Shown: positions 9,024 to 21,150 of the stretch, one piece after another
Layout: each line of letters opens with the position of its first letter
Position numbering within the stretch: the first letter of the stretch is position 1
DNA from: Monomorium pharaonis
Lineage: Eukaryota; Arthropoda; Insecta; Hymenoptera; Formicidae
Assembly (NCBI RefSeq): GCF_013373865.1
Contig: NC_050469.1
Span: 19,391,046 to 19,455,045 of the forward strand
Reading direction: 5' to 3'
Length of the DNA stretch: 64,000 nt
Notes under the pieces: model-generated
Seen by the model: only the letters and a program-made list of their open reading frames with translations
What the model was told of the DNA's origin: nothing
The model's database searches: none
Translations under genes and position numbers: made by a program

Positions 9024-9085
9024 ATTGGCTGATCAGCTTAAATTCACTACTTGATACGCGTACCAAGTGAATCGGTGTAAACTAG
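9024..9085. repeat. Right half of the interrupted 125-bp MITE
   Basis: Completes the copy whose left half is at 140-189. Together they flank the 1.9-kb palindromic element, the Gypsy element and MITE copies 1 and 2. Confidence 0.65.
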
Positions 9086-9136
9086 AGCATAAACATCAAA
9101 GGTTCCGACTGTACTGTCGTAACTGTGGTTAGACCC

Positions 9137-9261
9137 CTAGTTTACACCGAGCACTTGGTACGCGTATCAAATAGTTAATAACTAGTGAATGTGTTTAATC
9201 ATTGGCTGATCAGCTTAAATTCACTATTTGATACGCGTACCAAGTGCTCGGTGTAAACTAG
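9137..9261. repeat. 125-bp CTAG-bounded palindromic MITE, copy 3
   Basis: A further intact unit with the same 125-bp length, separate from the nested cluster by about 50 bp of unrelated sequence. Confidence 0.75.
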
Positions 9262-9830
9262 AGCATAGCTAAACTGTGCCATAGGTCTATATGCCTGAAA
9301 GAGCCTGCTTAGTACATTCGATGTAAACGCGCCTGTACTAAGGCTTTGGTGCGCACCAAACTTAATACGCGTATGAAAGCGCTGATTGAGAAATTGTGTT
9401 TATAAATAACAGAGATTCAATAGATAAGAATTGATCAAGAAAAAAATGAACGTATGTATAATGAACGTAATAAATTATTGAATTGTTCAAAGGACTTTAT
9501 TACAAAAAAAAATCAAAAATTACTTGAAAATAATCGATTTGTACCCCCAAGATGGATCTACCATCTTGAATGTTTTGCCAATAGGTTATCCAATCGTATG
9601 TATCGTAAATTTATTTATATCTCTACGTTTTATTAAAGATATATTGTTAATTATATTTTACTTTCTTTTTTCTGTGTTTATTAGACATTTTTGTAACCTA
9701 TTATTGCAAATATTTTTAAATTTTATTATGAATGTATTTTGTGAAAAATAAAATCGATTTTTTAATAACAATTTGACTAATACAGTTTTAGATATCTTGT
9801 ATATTTACTATACGTTTCTTTATGTTTTAG
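9262..9830. other. Intergenic, no supported gene
   Basis: AT-rich sequence. A short open stretch on the plus strand near 9524-9751 reads as a hydrophobic peptide without a recognisable domain. A good splice acceptor (TTTCTTTATGTTTTAG) lies at 9815-9830. Confidence 0.5.
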
Positions 9831-10092
9831 ATATATGCTGTATAGCAGACCTGAAACTAGTATTAACAATACTCTGTTGAATTTGACTATATCTGATTTA
9901 GAAAAAAGACGAAAAATGCAGTCACCTGTTATGAAACGGTCATTTCTGCACAGAAATGGCACCTACTTCATCATAGTACCATTAATTATAGGACTCCACA
10001 TAGGTTGGTTTACCTTGCAACAGCGTTATGTTCCATTATCCGACAGACATGATCATCCAATGGTTAGGTTATACAAGAAATTTACGACATAA
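9831..10092 (+). CDS. Possible last exon of a small single-pass membrane protein, unrecognised
   Basis: An open frame of 85 codons from the ATG at 9835 to the TAA ending at 10092, directly after a convincing acceptor at 9815-9830. The peptide has a charged N-terminal half (DLEKRRKMQSPVMKR), one hydrophobic span of about 20 residues (YFIIVPLIIGLHIGW) and a basic tail ending RLYKKFTT. This layout is common among small mitochondrial inner-membrane proteins, but no family was recognised. Codon use is ordinary and the frame is longer than chance frames in the AT-rich flanks. An upstream first exon was not identified. It may equally be a chance frame. Confidence 0.4.
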
Positions 10093-10514
10093 TAATGTAA
10101 TGTATATAAGTCTTAATTTGTTATCGTTAATAACATAATGTTTATCTTTTAAAATTACACTCGAATTATGGCGAAACAAATCTGTTTTATATTTACATAT
10201 ATGTCTTATATTTTTTGTTTCCTCCAAAATTTTTGTGGGTACCACAGTTTCACAATATAATATAAATTTAATGTACTATTAATATATATAGAATATTATA
10301 TATATTAATACTATTAATATATATAAATATATATAGAAATTAGAATTCTAATGAATTCTAATGAGTGCTGAAAGCTTCAAGTATTGAAATAAATTTTCTT
10401 CTTAGTTTATTGATAGAAACTATATTTTAGAAACATTTTAATTTTGTTCTCTATGTTCTATATGCAAATCCTTTTTGATACACAAACTTAATTTTACTCT
10501 CAAATATCAAACTA
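10093..10514. other. AT-rich intergenic sequence
   Basis: Contains a short self-complementary tract of TATTAATATATATAG units at 10275-10335. No gene or other repeat is seen. Confidence 0.5.
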
Positions 10515-11279
10515 TCAAATATCAGGGTTGGGAAATAGCACTACTTGTAACTCCGTTACCGTTATTTATTTTTGGTAACAATCGTTACTTTTTTCGCGTG
10601 CTTTAGATAAAATGAGAAAGACACAGGCATTGATAGAAAAATAAAAAGCAGAAAGATAGAAACCAACATTAGAACTTGCGTTAGTAATAAGCTGTACAAC
10701 AAAAAGTTTTCTACTAGTTATTATTAATACGAATTCTGATTGGTTTCTGTTTTTCTGTTTTTTTATTTATTTTTGTCAAGGTCTGAATGTGTCCTAAAGT
10801 TTGATGTTTACGATGCTTTTTACTTTTTTACGTGTTAAATTGCATATAAGTTTTAAAAGACTTTTTTTATTAGATTAATGTGATATTAATGTGATATTAA
10901 TGATTATACGTGCAATTAGAAAAGTATATATCTATATTAATATTAATCCTTACATACTAGGTGGTTACCACTCATAAATAAAAATTTAGCTCTCTGTATC
11001 TTTTAAGTACCGTAATAAATAGAAAAAAACTCAAAAACTGCAAAAACTGGAAAAACTAATTTTTTTTAGTCGCAAAATATAATAATTTTTTAAAATATGA
11101 AATTTCGTAAATTTTAATACTAAAAATGTGTAAATACTTTCTATAAATATTAAAGTTAATTAATTTTTAAAAAATTTTAGCATAAATACATATTTTAAAA
11201 GATACAGCTGTTTGAAAATTGCCACGGGTAGCAACACAGTGTGTTGAAAAAATAAGTGTGTATGCGAAGGGTTAATATA

Positions 11280-11735
11280 CTGAGCAACAAAATTAACATA
11301 ACAAAAATTTATACCAAAATTTCACTCTATTTTAAATAATCGTAACTTCGCGAAAACTTATTGTATTGGAAAGTTTTTTTTTTCCAATTTAAAGCTTGAA
11401 GTCTCTACTTTAAAAAGCTTAAAATCAAACTACTTAAAATTAAAATCAGATTTTGATCCTCTTTTTTCCCTTTTCGGCAACTTGAGAAATGGCGACAGCC
11501 ATAAACAGACTAAAATGCACAAATAAGTTTGATATATAATAACTTCACCAAAAAATATCGTATAAACTTCAATTTTTTTTAATTTGTATGGAAAAGTTTA
11601 TATTTTACGATAATTCTTTACGAGAAAAATGAAGAAAAAAACTTTCTAGTACGATAAATTTTCGTGAAGTTACGATTATTTGAAGTTGAGTGAAATTTTG
11701 GTATAAATTTTTGTTATGCTAATTTTGGTGCTAAG
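11280..11735. mobile_element. 456-bp fold-back MITE inside the hAT-like element
   Basis: Arms of about 100 bp pair across 11280-11380 and 11638-11735 (both contain AAAAATTTATACCAAAATTT and its complement). TA is found at both borders (11278-11279 and 11736-11737), which fits a Tc1/mariner-type target duplication. There is no coding sequence. Confidence 0.7.
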
Positions 11736-12071
11736 TATATATATATATATATATGTATATAATAAATATATGTAATACAAAGTCTCTATTATTCCTTTGT
11801 CGTTGCAAAGAGTTATAGCGAATTCGGTTGTTTGCACTAGTGCGCACTGAGTGCGCACTAAGGCTTGTTTACATACTTTACATCACAGGAATCGTACTCT
11901 TTCCTCTTTTTCCTCTTTTTTCATTACTGTTCTCTTTTTTACACTAAATCTCACAATCCTCCTCTATTTCCCCTATTTTTGACATGACATATAAAGTTTT
12001 AGTGTCTTAACGGGCTTAAAGTTTTAAATTTTGTAAATAGTTGCGTTTATTTTAACAACTGGTGAGTTAAC

Positions 12072-12219
12072 GGGCGCGTTCAGCAGACGAAGCAGATTAG
12101 TGAGCGCTCAGTGATTCTCTAATATGATTGGTTCTTGCCTTTAGTTCTTCGTTGGATTTAAAAGCAGAAACCAATCGTAGTAAAGAATCACCGATCCGCT
12201 TCATCTGCTGAACGCGCCC
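12072..12219. repeat. 148-bp inverted repeat (MITE)
   Basis: Ends GGGCGCGTTCAGCAGACGAAGC and the matching complement. It lies within the element at 11816-13552 and just upstream of the coding remnant. No clear target duplication was found. Confidence 0.65.
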
Positions 12220-12432
12220 ATTGTCTTATTAAAAATTGACGTTGATTTGTTGCTTTAATAGTAAGAGCCAATCACGTTTGACTACTCGCAGTATGTTTTG
12301 TTGAGCGCGCCTATTGACACTAACCAATCACAGATGTTGGTCTATATTTTGTCGTCGCAGGCTACGCTTGCACATATCGTGTGATGTGATAACTTTTTGG
12401 AAAAACATCATCCAAATATTATTAAAATAAAT

Positions 12433-12848
12433 ATGAATGAAAATACATTTAATGCCAGATTTTCAATAATTGATGGATTAAAAGGATTTAATTCTATGCC
12501 TTACAAAGTATCGATAACAGATAAACTTTTATAAAACTTGAACGAAATGCACGTTGTTCATATTACGCTTACTTAGATGAGCAGAAAAGAAATGCAGAAA
12601 AAAAGAAAAAACAAGAAGCAGACGAGGAAGAAAGTAAGAAAAAGGAATTATTATCTATATTAGAAAATGTAAAAATGGAAATGAAAAGCATAAAATCCTT
12701 AAAATCTCAGTTAATATCTGAAGAGAAAGCGTATAAAGAAACTATCGAAGAATCCGAACAAATGCAAACATTACTGAAAAATTCAGCTAAGTCCGTCACA
12801 AATAAAATAGTTTTACAAGAATTAATAGGGAGTTTAGAAAATCTTTGA
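12433..12848 (+). pseudogene. Broken coiled-coil protein remnant of the TIR element
   Basis: An ATG at 12433 opens 33 codons that stop at a TAA. In another frame an open stretch at 12567-12848 encodes 93 residues rich in lysine and glutamate (EEESKKKELLSILENVKMEM), a likely coiled coil. At least one frameshift separates them and stops follow. The product may be an accessory protein of the element at 11816-13552. No transposase domain was recognised. Confidence 0.5.
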
Positions 12849-13781
12849 AATAAAGAGAAAGAACAAAGAGTTAGAGTTGAAAAATTAAGAGGAAAAGTTT
12901 AAAAACGGAAATCTCAACTTATTGAGAGAGAATACAGTTAATAAAAAATTTAAAGCTAGTGAGAATGTCAGTGACCCATTTAGTAGTAAAAAATAAGCAA
13001 TATCCAAATGCGATAAAATAAAACAATTGTATTAATTATTTTACTGCGATAACATTGGATCTTTTATTAATTTATGTAAGTTTGTAAGATATTATATAAG
13101 TTTATAAGATATTAAGTTGAGCGTGCGTGTATATGTATAATACATCACACAGAAAGAATTTAATTTGTTTGAAAAAATTTGTTTTTTAATGATTATTTTT
13201 ATTAAAGAATAATAACATTACGTTATATATAATTGTTTTTTATCAATTAAAATTCCCCTTATTTCATCAGAAATCTCCCCTTTTTTCATTAAGATTTTCC
13301 TCTTTTTCTTCTATAATAAAAAAAATAGAGAGTATGATCCCTGACATCAGTATTTATATTTAAGAATACATGTTCAGAAACTATTTAACCAAAAAAATAA
13401 TTCTATGGATGTTGTATAGATCATTTTACTGAAATAAAATGTTAAGAAGTATTTTAAGAAGAATTTAAGATGATTATTAAATATAAAAATTGACTATAAA
13501 CAAGCCTTAATATACACTCAGTGCGCACTAATGCAAGCAACCGAATTCGCTATTAGTTAGACTCGATGTGTAATGTATAGATTTTCAGTACTAGCAATAA
13601 ATATTAATTTTAATAAAGACAATAAAGTAACAAAAAAGTAACGATCGTTACTTTTTTAATAATGAATAACGAGTTACTTTTTATAAAAGTAACGATAACG
13701 GTAATGCGTTACTTTTTTAAAAAATAACAGTAATGGTAACGCGTTACTTTATGAAGTAACGTTCCCAACCCTGTCAAATGT

Positions 13782-14512
13782 ATACTCTATTTAAATTTAA
13801 AGTTTTATTAAATAAAGGTTTTAACATTTGAATTAAACAGTTATTTGCTATGTAGTAAAGTTGAAAAGTAACCCTGAATTTTTCTAGATTTTTTAAAGTT
13901 TAGAATAGTAAAAAAATTTAACCCAGATAAAAAGTCAGATTGTCTACAGAGTAACTAAAAATGATTATCTATAGAGGACTAATTTATATTACTATAATAA
14001 ATTTTAGCATTATTAAAATATGTATCTTTATAATAATTAAAATATGTAAAGATATACATATTTTATATAGATTGTATATATCAAAAAATTTTTTTAATAT
14101 GATTAGGAAAAATTACTATTATGTGTTATTCTATGCGCAGTAACATTTTCGTTTTATTCTAAAAATTTAGAATAAGATGGTGGCAATGTTACTTTTTTGT
14201 AAAGTAACTTTGGAATTTACAATAATTTATTGTACTTAAAAAACAGTGTCTGTTGCTTGTAGAATGTTGTGTATTAAAATTAAGCATTTATACATATTTT
14301 ATATAAAACTTTTATTGTAAGAGAGATATACATATGAATTGCACGCGTTTATTCTTCTCTATGTAAAAATAAAAGTTTAAAGAAAATTCTATAGAAAAAA
14401 AAGTGCTAATATAAATAAAATAATAACAATCATTTTCATAGAATTCTATAAATTAACGTGAATATTCTCAAAAAGCTTAGGAAAATATATGTACAATCAC
14501 AGAGGAGATTAA
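13782..14512. other. AT-rich sequence downstream of the CDKL gene
   Basis: No other gene seen. On the minus strand an AATAAA (plus-strand TTTATT at about 14348-14353) lies about 165 bases after the CDKL stop codon and is a candidate polyadenylation signal. Confidence 0.5.
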
Positions 14513-17505
14513 TTAACCTCTTATAGTAGGTAGATGGTCAAAGTTTTGTTGATGTACAGAGGAGCTCTTCGGCCGATTTTCACTTTGGCTATGAACAGAA
14601 GGACCAGCCTTGGGTAGTTGGGGTAGTACCATTTGACTATAATTGGTATTCTGGAAACATAACGTATAATTATATGTCGCATACATAATTTACATATGTT
14701 CTTAGATTACTCTTGTTGGATAAAAATAATGTTTTGTTATTGTCTTGCTATTTCTTGTTGTTTTCCTATTTTTTGACGTATTATTGTTTGAGTGTTAAAT
14801 TTACCCTAGAACGTTCTCGATATTTTTTAAGTTTCTCAAACTCTTCCGACTCGACATCCGGTACTTTAAAATGAAAATTGTCAAAATAAGAATGCCGCAA
14901 CAACTGTTCGCACGTCCACCTTTCATTTGGATCTTTATCCAAACACTTCTTCAGGAAATCCAGCTGTTAACAAGAGAGTGATACAATAATTATTACATAG
15001 AGATTTATAATAAAATACTTTACGTTTTAAATTCAAAGCGTTTTGTTGATTCGTGTACCTGTAAAGCGTTGCCATTTCCACGGGGTAAAGCATCTTCAAG
15101 AGGCGTAAGTGTTTGCGGTGTTGGAAGAGTAATACCGTGAAAGAATTCGTTCTGTTGAAAGATAACCATGTGTCTCGGTAAGAGATCGCCCAGCGTCCTT
15201 CTAATTAGGTACAACTGATCTACATCGGATTTTCCTGGCCATAAGGCTTCGCCCCGTATTAATTCAGCAAACACACATCCAATTGCCCACACATCGACCG
15301 GAGTGCCGTATTGCGTGTCCCCGACCTGTTCCGAAAATCAACCCATAATCCACCCGTTATATATCTGCCGTAATTCTACTCTATAATTCAATATATCTCT
15401 ATAATAAAAAGCAACCAATCTTTTAATCTTATTTAAAATTGAAAATTTTTGCACAAAAGTTTTGTCTTGCTTTTTTAAATAAGCAACATGATACGTATTA
15501 TTATTTGAACAAGGAATCATAGAATCATAAAATTTGAATAAAGACAAATTTATTTTTGTAAATAAAATTTTTAATTGTACAATATTATTTTTTATATTAA
15601 TAAAAGAAAGCTTTTAAAAATTTAGTATACGTACTAGTAACATACTATTTTCTGCGAAAAAAGAAGATATAAAATTTACTGAAGAAAAAAACTGTTGCTT
15701 ATCATTACGTAACATATCGATAAAAGTTATTTGATTAGTCAAGTCGCGTTTATGTTCAAACGTTGAAACTTGATGGAAACGATTAGACATGGTACCATTT
15801 GTGATTAGTTACTATCCACATGCAATTAATAAAACTGCTATTATTTTTGTTACAAAGTCGAAAATTTTCTAACTGTGTATTTACCAACAATTCGGGTGCC
15901 CTGTACCATCTGGTTGCGACATATTCCGTATAGTTCTCCCCAGGACTGAGCATACGCGCGAACCCAAAATCGCACAATTTTACCACGCCTTCGGCGGTGA
16001 TGAGAATGTTTTCTGGCTTCACATCTCTGTGAACGCATCCAAGACGGTGGCAATAAGCGACACCTTGCAGAATCTGCCAAGTAATCTGCCTCGTAGTGAG
16101 ATCCGGGCAACCACTAGGATACTTTTCCATTTCATTCAGAAGAGTGTTTTCGCAATATTCAAATACTAAATGTAATTTTCTCTTCCGTCTGAACACCTCC
16201 AGAAGATTGACCAAGTTTGGATGCTTGAGATTCTATAGGAATATTAAGGAAAAAGGAAAGAGAACTTATTTTTATTTTGTATACAGTAGTTTTAATTACA
16301 TGAATTATTTCTATAGAAGAATTTGTGACGAACGAAACGAACATCAGCATTTTTAAACGTGCATTTCTTTTGACAATTTTTCTCTTTTACTTTTAATCTC
16401 TTAATATAATTCTAAAGTTTTTATAATTTTGTAATGCCTTGCGAATAAAATACCGCGAAGGAATTTTAGCGCATACTGTTCATTTTCAGAAGACGTCTTC
16501 GTAATACAGTATACTTATCTACTAAATAAGGAATAGCCTTGAAGGAAAATGTCAAAATGTGGCAGTAAGAGGGCTCATTTGAATGTGCATACGTTTGATG
16601 GTAAACCCGCTGATTGTAATGATAATGTTAGGTCGGTAAGACCGTAACACGCTAAGATATTGACCGCTGCCCCGTATTGACCGTTGGCTACTTCTCGCAG
16701 CCATTATTGCACCTGTGCGAGCTTCTTATCGTGTAAATAAGAACGTCACTTCCTCGTTTCGAGTACTTTAATATGCTACTTTAATTCTTTCGCAGACTAC
16801 GGTTGGCAGAAAAAAAAAACAGAAACGACAAAAGAAATTTCATCAAGTATGTCAGTAGACATTAAATGTATTTGTTAATTTTATTTTGATATTTGCGTAC
16901 AATATACATTTTTAAAAATAAGGAACGAAAATTATATATAGGAAGAAAAATGGAAGAATTTTGACGATCAATGTATCTAACGTATATTCTATGTATAGAA
17001 TATGAATATTAGGTACAAAAGGCCAAAATTTCATCACATCATCATCGTCCTGTATAGATGGAAAGCAATCACGAATGTACGTTCCGGAGGTCATTCACCT
17101 TTAAGAATACGACCCTCGGCAAACTTAGTTATACCACAAATCGATCGAATCAGAAAGCTTCGAGAGCGCCATGTTAGCGATTCTTATCATCTTTTTTTTT
17201 TTTATATTTGTAATAAAAATTATACGCAAAGTATTCACCGACTTTCGAATAATTTTCTCTAGCTCAAAAAAGTTATAAACAAAAACTTGAGGACAATTGA
17301 GAAAAAAAGATAACCGAAAATAAACGAAAAAACTGACCTTTAGAAGACGTATCTCGCGTAGTGCAATCTTACGTATTAGGGGGTCATCTTCGGTTTGTTG
17401 AAACTTTTTTACAGCTACCAAATTTCCAGTTTGTCGATCCCTACATTGGAAGACGACGCCGTAGCTACCCTCGCCGAGACGCGCCAGACGTTCGTAACGC
17501 TCCAT
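14513..17505 (-). CDS. CDKL1: Cyclin-dependent kinase-like protein, CDKL1/CDKL4 type
   Basis: A serine/threonine kinase of 359 residues in five coding exons: 17505-17338, 16232-15885, 15325-15059, 14963-14805 and 14650-14513; every join has GT-AG borders and keeps phase 0. The glycine loop GEGSYGVV lies at about 11-18, the ATP lysine in VAVKKF at 33, the family KKIALRE motif as RKIALRE near 45-51, HRD at 124-126, DFG at 144-146 and a MAPK-like TEY at 158-160, followed by WYRAPELLVGDTQYG across an intron. Length matches vertebrate CDKL1 (about 357). The ATG at 17505 gives the family N-terminus MERYERL; an acceptor just upstream (near 17530) suggests a non-coding first exon. CDKL kinases are linked to ciliary length control; CDKL1 versus CDKL4 cannot be told apart here. 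No missing catalytic residue. Confidence 0.95.
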
Positions 17506-17530
17506 GGCTTTGCTCGGCGCTCGAGACCTG

Positions 17531-18555
17531 TGAGACAAAATTATTTTTCTTTGAATTACTAGTGGACTTTGATGAAATTTCTTTTGCAAGTATCAGAAAA
17601 GGCGACAACTTATATATAAATCAATAATTTGTAAAAATTAAAATTTTACCATTACCTCTGAATGATTTAATGTTAAGTCAATAATTTTTCAAATTATTAG
17701 TAAAAATAATGTTTCATGTAACGCGTGTAGGAAACGTATATTTCACATGTTATTTATTCTAAACTAACAGTATAACGTATTATATATAATTTTTGTATTA
17801 TTATAATCAAATATTAATTTAATCAATTTCATCATTGCAATTGTATGATCAAGATATATTCGTACAGTAAAATTTTATTAAATCCTTGTGTTTAGAAAAT
17901 TGTTGAGATTTCTTCATTTTACTATTTTTAAATCTCGTAAAAAATGGATTGTGAATATCGGTTACGAGTGTTTTATATAATTGTAGTTTTTATAAACACA
18001 GAGCACTAAATTGTCTAGTTTTAAATACCCACTTTTTATACTTGGCAAGGCATGGTAACGACGTCAGTTGTTGCGTAAAGAGCATAGTATCGCGATGTAC
18101 GGTACCGACTGGACTGTCTCTGTTCCAATGGGTGACCAAGGGTCAAGCTACCCCACGAGTTTTGTGCTTTATTCGAATTTACGTTAGCGCAGGCGTAGGT
18201 GGACTACTGGTCAAGCGATTGCAATACCGAAACGAAATAATAATCCTCTAAAGTAGCGTGATATATATACCAATGTTTCGATTCATGTACTCATAATACA
18301 CTGATATTGCGATCGCTGCTATCAATCAAACAATCCACGGGAAGATAATAAAAATTGGAAAGAGTCGTATATAATGTATTGCTGTGTAATAGGATTCGAG
18401 ATTACTATGAGATTGAAGAATTCCGTGAAAAATGAGAAAAAATTGTTCGATGAAATGAATGTGCTCTTTAACATTTAACACTTACACTTAACCGACAACG
18501 ATATCGATTCTATTAATTATTTCACAAACTAGTACAATTGAATGATTTCTCTATA
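17531..18555. other. Upstream region of the CDKL gene
   Basis: AT-rich, no supported coding frame. A half X-box (ATGGTAAC at about 18052) occurs about 550 bases before the CDKL start but its other half is poor. Confidence 0.4.
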
Positions 18556-18563
18556 GAATTACG

Positions 18564-19242
18564 CAGGGTTGGGAAGTAACGCGTTATTTGTTACGTGTTA
18601 CCGTTACTGTTACTTTTTTTCTGTAACGATTTGGTAACGCCGTTACTTTTCTTTTTTAATAACGAAAAAATAACGTTATATTTTCTTCCGTAACAAGCAA
18701 CGAAACGCAGTTACTTTTATCGTTACTTTTAGATATATGGCCGGTACATAAACGTGGAAATACTTTTGCTGTCTGGTAGAAAGCAAGAAGACTAGAGAAC
18801 AGGAGAGAAAAAGAATTTTTTGCATCTAAAAAAGGAATTCATCTTAGAAAAAGATTTCTTTTTGCATCTAAAGAAGAATTCATAATTGGTGACAAAAAAA
18901 ATTACTAAAAGAATTATTTTAGATTCTTTGTGCTATCTAGATAATAGGTATATGAAATAAACGTTTAAAGTGTACAAAGTATATAAAAAATGTAATATGT
19001 AATATAGATATGTACTGGAAATATATAAAAATATTTAAAGATAAATTATCTTCCAATTTAATATTCTGTACGTTTTAGTATCCTATTTTATAAATCTGTC
19101 TTATCATTAAGAAAAAAGTAACGAAAAGTAACGATTTTTTGTTATGTTTAAAGTAACGGTAATGCATTACTTTTTACGACTGGCAACGAGTAACGGTAAC
19201 ACGGTAACGAGTTACTTTTAAAAAGTAACTTTCCCAACCCTG
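18564..19242. mobile_element. hAT-like MITE, 679 bp
   Basis: Ends CAGGGTTGGGAAGTAACG and complement; the perfect 8-bp duplication GAATTACG is at 18556-18563 and 19243-19250. Subterminal GTTAC/GTAAC boxes are dense at both ends. The interior has no coding capacity. The ends match the element at 10523-13773, so both probably use the same transposase. Confidence 0.88.
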
Positions 19243-19250
19243 GAATTACG

Positions 19251-21147
19251 TATAGTGTAACTACTTTATAAAAAGTTTAAATTAACAATATTACATTGGA
19301 CAGTGATTAATTACTTTGAAAATAAAAACCCTGTTAGTGCTCTTAACTTTTAATGAAAAAAAAGTAATTAATCACTAGTGATCAATTTAATACTGCTAAT
19401 ATTAAATTTTATTAATGGCTATATATTTACTTATCCAATATCTACTTTTATTTGATTTGAGTCTAAAGAGTTAGCCGAATTAAAAGTTTCTTACCACTGT
19501 GGTATGCATTGTCGATAATTTGCAAACCTCACGTCGTTCATCGTGTCGATGCGCTCGCGCGCATACGTGACATAATTTCTGACGTAAACCGCACGAATCA
19601 CACTTGAAAGTTAAGTACCGCATTCGGATATATATGTCTTGAATGTAAATCGACAAACAGAATAGAAAACTTTGACCAAGTCCGACCAGGTTATGTGTAC
19701 GTTAGAGATGGACACGAAAAATTGTTAAAACGTATGTTTCGTTAAGTAGCTAAATTCATAAATGTACATTAAAAATTGTAATTATATTGTAAATAATTTT
19801 AATTCAAACGTTACTATTTTTATTTTTTAAAAAGAGATTTGTATTATTGAAATTGTTAAATGTATAGTTTTTATCACATTGATTTTGCATTTTTCTAAAA
19901 GTGCGTTTTATTTAAAAAAATATATAACAATCATAAAAAATCATTTAAAGCGTAAAAAATAGAATATCGTATTATTCATTTCTTTTTTTAGAGAAAAGTT
20001 AAGAAAAGAGAAAAATATAACACTTTGACTAAACTATTATACCTAACAGAGCACATAATATATTAATATTTTTTAAATATTTAACATTTATACATTAAAT
20101 ATTTAAAAATCAGAAAACAGTAATTAAATTATTAATAAAAATTTATTATGATAAGGATTTATTATGATAGGATAAGAAAGATAAATTTTACCTAACAAGG
20201 AAAAGTTCCGAGATGTATAAGTTATCATATTAGGGACTATTTAAGCATATACAGCATATATTGCTTATCTTGGAAAAATACTAAAAATAGGAGAAATTAT
20301 TACCAAAACAATAAGTTTAACATTATCACATTTATTTTAAAAAATGTTTAAATAAGACATTAAGATTTATTAATTATTTAAACACATGCAATTTAATAAA
20401 CATATTTGTTATTCAAGGCGTGGATTTGAAAACGAACGATTATTCTGTATTAGGTTTTTTATCACTCATTAATTGTTTGGTAGAACACGCAGTGAAACAC
20501 GTACTAGAATATTCGTAGAAGCATCATCATCATCATCATTGTTTTACTTTTTAATATCTTGACTTCTAAGGTGAATTAGTGCCACATATTTTCTGAAGAT
20601 GTACGTATATATTTATTATGATTCGCGTTTTAATTATTTTTTAAGTCTAATTCTAAGAATTTTTTAAGTGATATTTCATATTCTTTAATTTCCTCAAGAT
20701 AAGTGATATATTATTCGATTCCGCTGACGTAGCTTTTTAATGATGTATGATTTGTATGCATGTCTTATTCATGTTAGCCGAAAAACTTAACATCTTTCTT
20801 TATCGATGGAATTAATAATAAAATCTTTTCATTCAGGAAACGTAGAATTGGTTCTTAACCCCTTGTTGTCACAGTAAGTCATATACGAGGCCCACCAGTT
20901 TCTTTGCAGTTTTATATATCTTACAATTAATTTATATATTTGATTATATTATTATATTTCTAAGTTTTATATCGGTATATAAATAATATAAATATATAAT
21001 TATTTTTCCTTTTTTTATTTACCACTTTTATTTACCATTCTAAATTTATCTATTTGCCTTTTACACCTATATGTATGTAAAATTTTATTAAAATTAGAAT
21101 TAAAATTTGATTCTTTGCAAAATTTTGTTTTAAAATATTACTTATAT
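19251..21147. other. AT-rich intergenic sequence, nothing supported
   Basis: No gene or clear repeat apart from a short (CAT)n run at 20522-20540. Confidence 0.5.
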
Positions 21148-21150
21148 TTA

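Larger units (their letters stand above)
11816..13552. mobile_element. 1.74-kb TIR element nested in the hAT-like element
   Basis: Terminal repeats start TAGCGAATTCGGTTG at 11816 and end with the complement at 13552; the similarity of the arms reaches about 55 bp and includes a GTGCGCACTGAGTGCGCAC palindrome. TTA flanks both ends (11813-11815, 13553-13555). A TTA duplication suggests PIF/Harbinger, though a TA reading (Tc1/mariner) cannot be excluded. It carries the broken coding region at 12433-12848. Confidence 0.65.
10523..13773. mobile_element. hAT-like element (3.25 kb) with nested insertions
   Basis: Ends are CAGGGTTGGGAA at 10523 and the complement TTCCCAACCCTG ending at 13773. The flanks TCAAATAT (10515-10522) and TCAAATGT (13774-13781) form an 8-bp target duplication with one mismatch. 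Subterminal regions carry repeated GTTAC/GTAAC boxes, as in the shorter relative at 18564-19242. CAGGG ends and an 8-bp duplication are hAT hallmarks. No hAT transposase is present; the interior is occupied by other elements at 11280, 11816 and 12072. Confidence 0.8.

Noticed and set aside
8758..9261. Regularly repeated palindromes that could suggest a CRISPR-like array
   Set aside because: Units are 125-bp fold-backs with nested insertions in a eukaryotic genome; no spacer and repeat alternation and no cas genes.
9524..9751. Peptide containing YPQDGSTI, similar to a short stretch of mitochondrial ribosomal protein L55
   Set aside because: Only about six residues agree and the rest of the family sequence is absent; treated as chance.
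18042..18251. 69-codon frame upstream of the CDKL gene
   Set aside because: No domain, no splice context, length within chance range.
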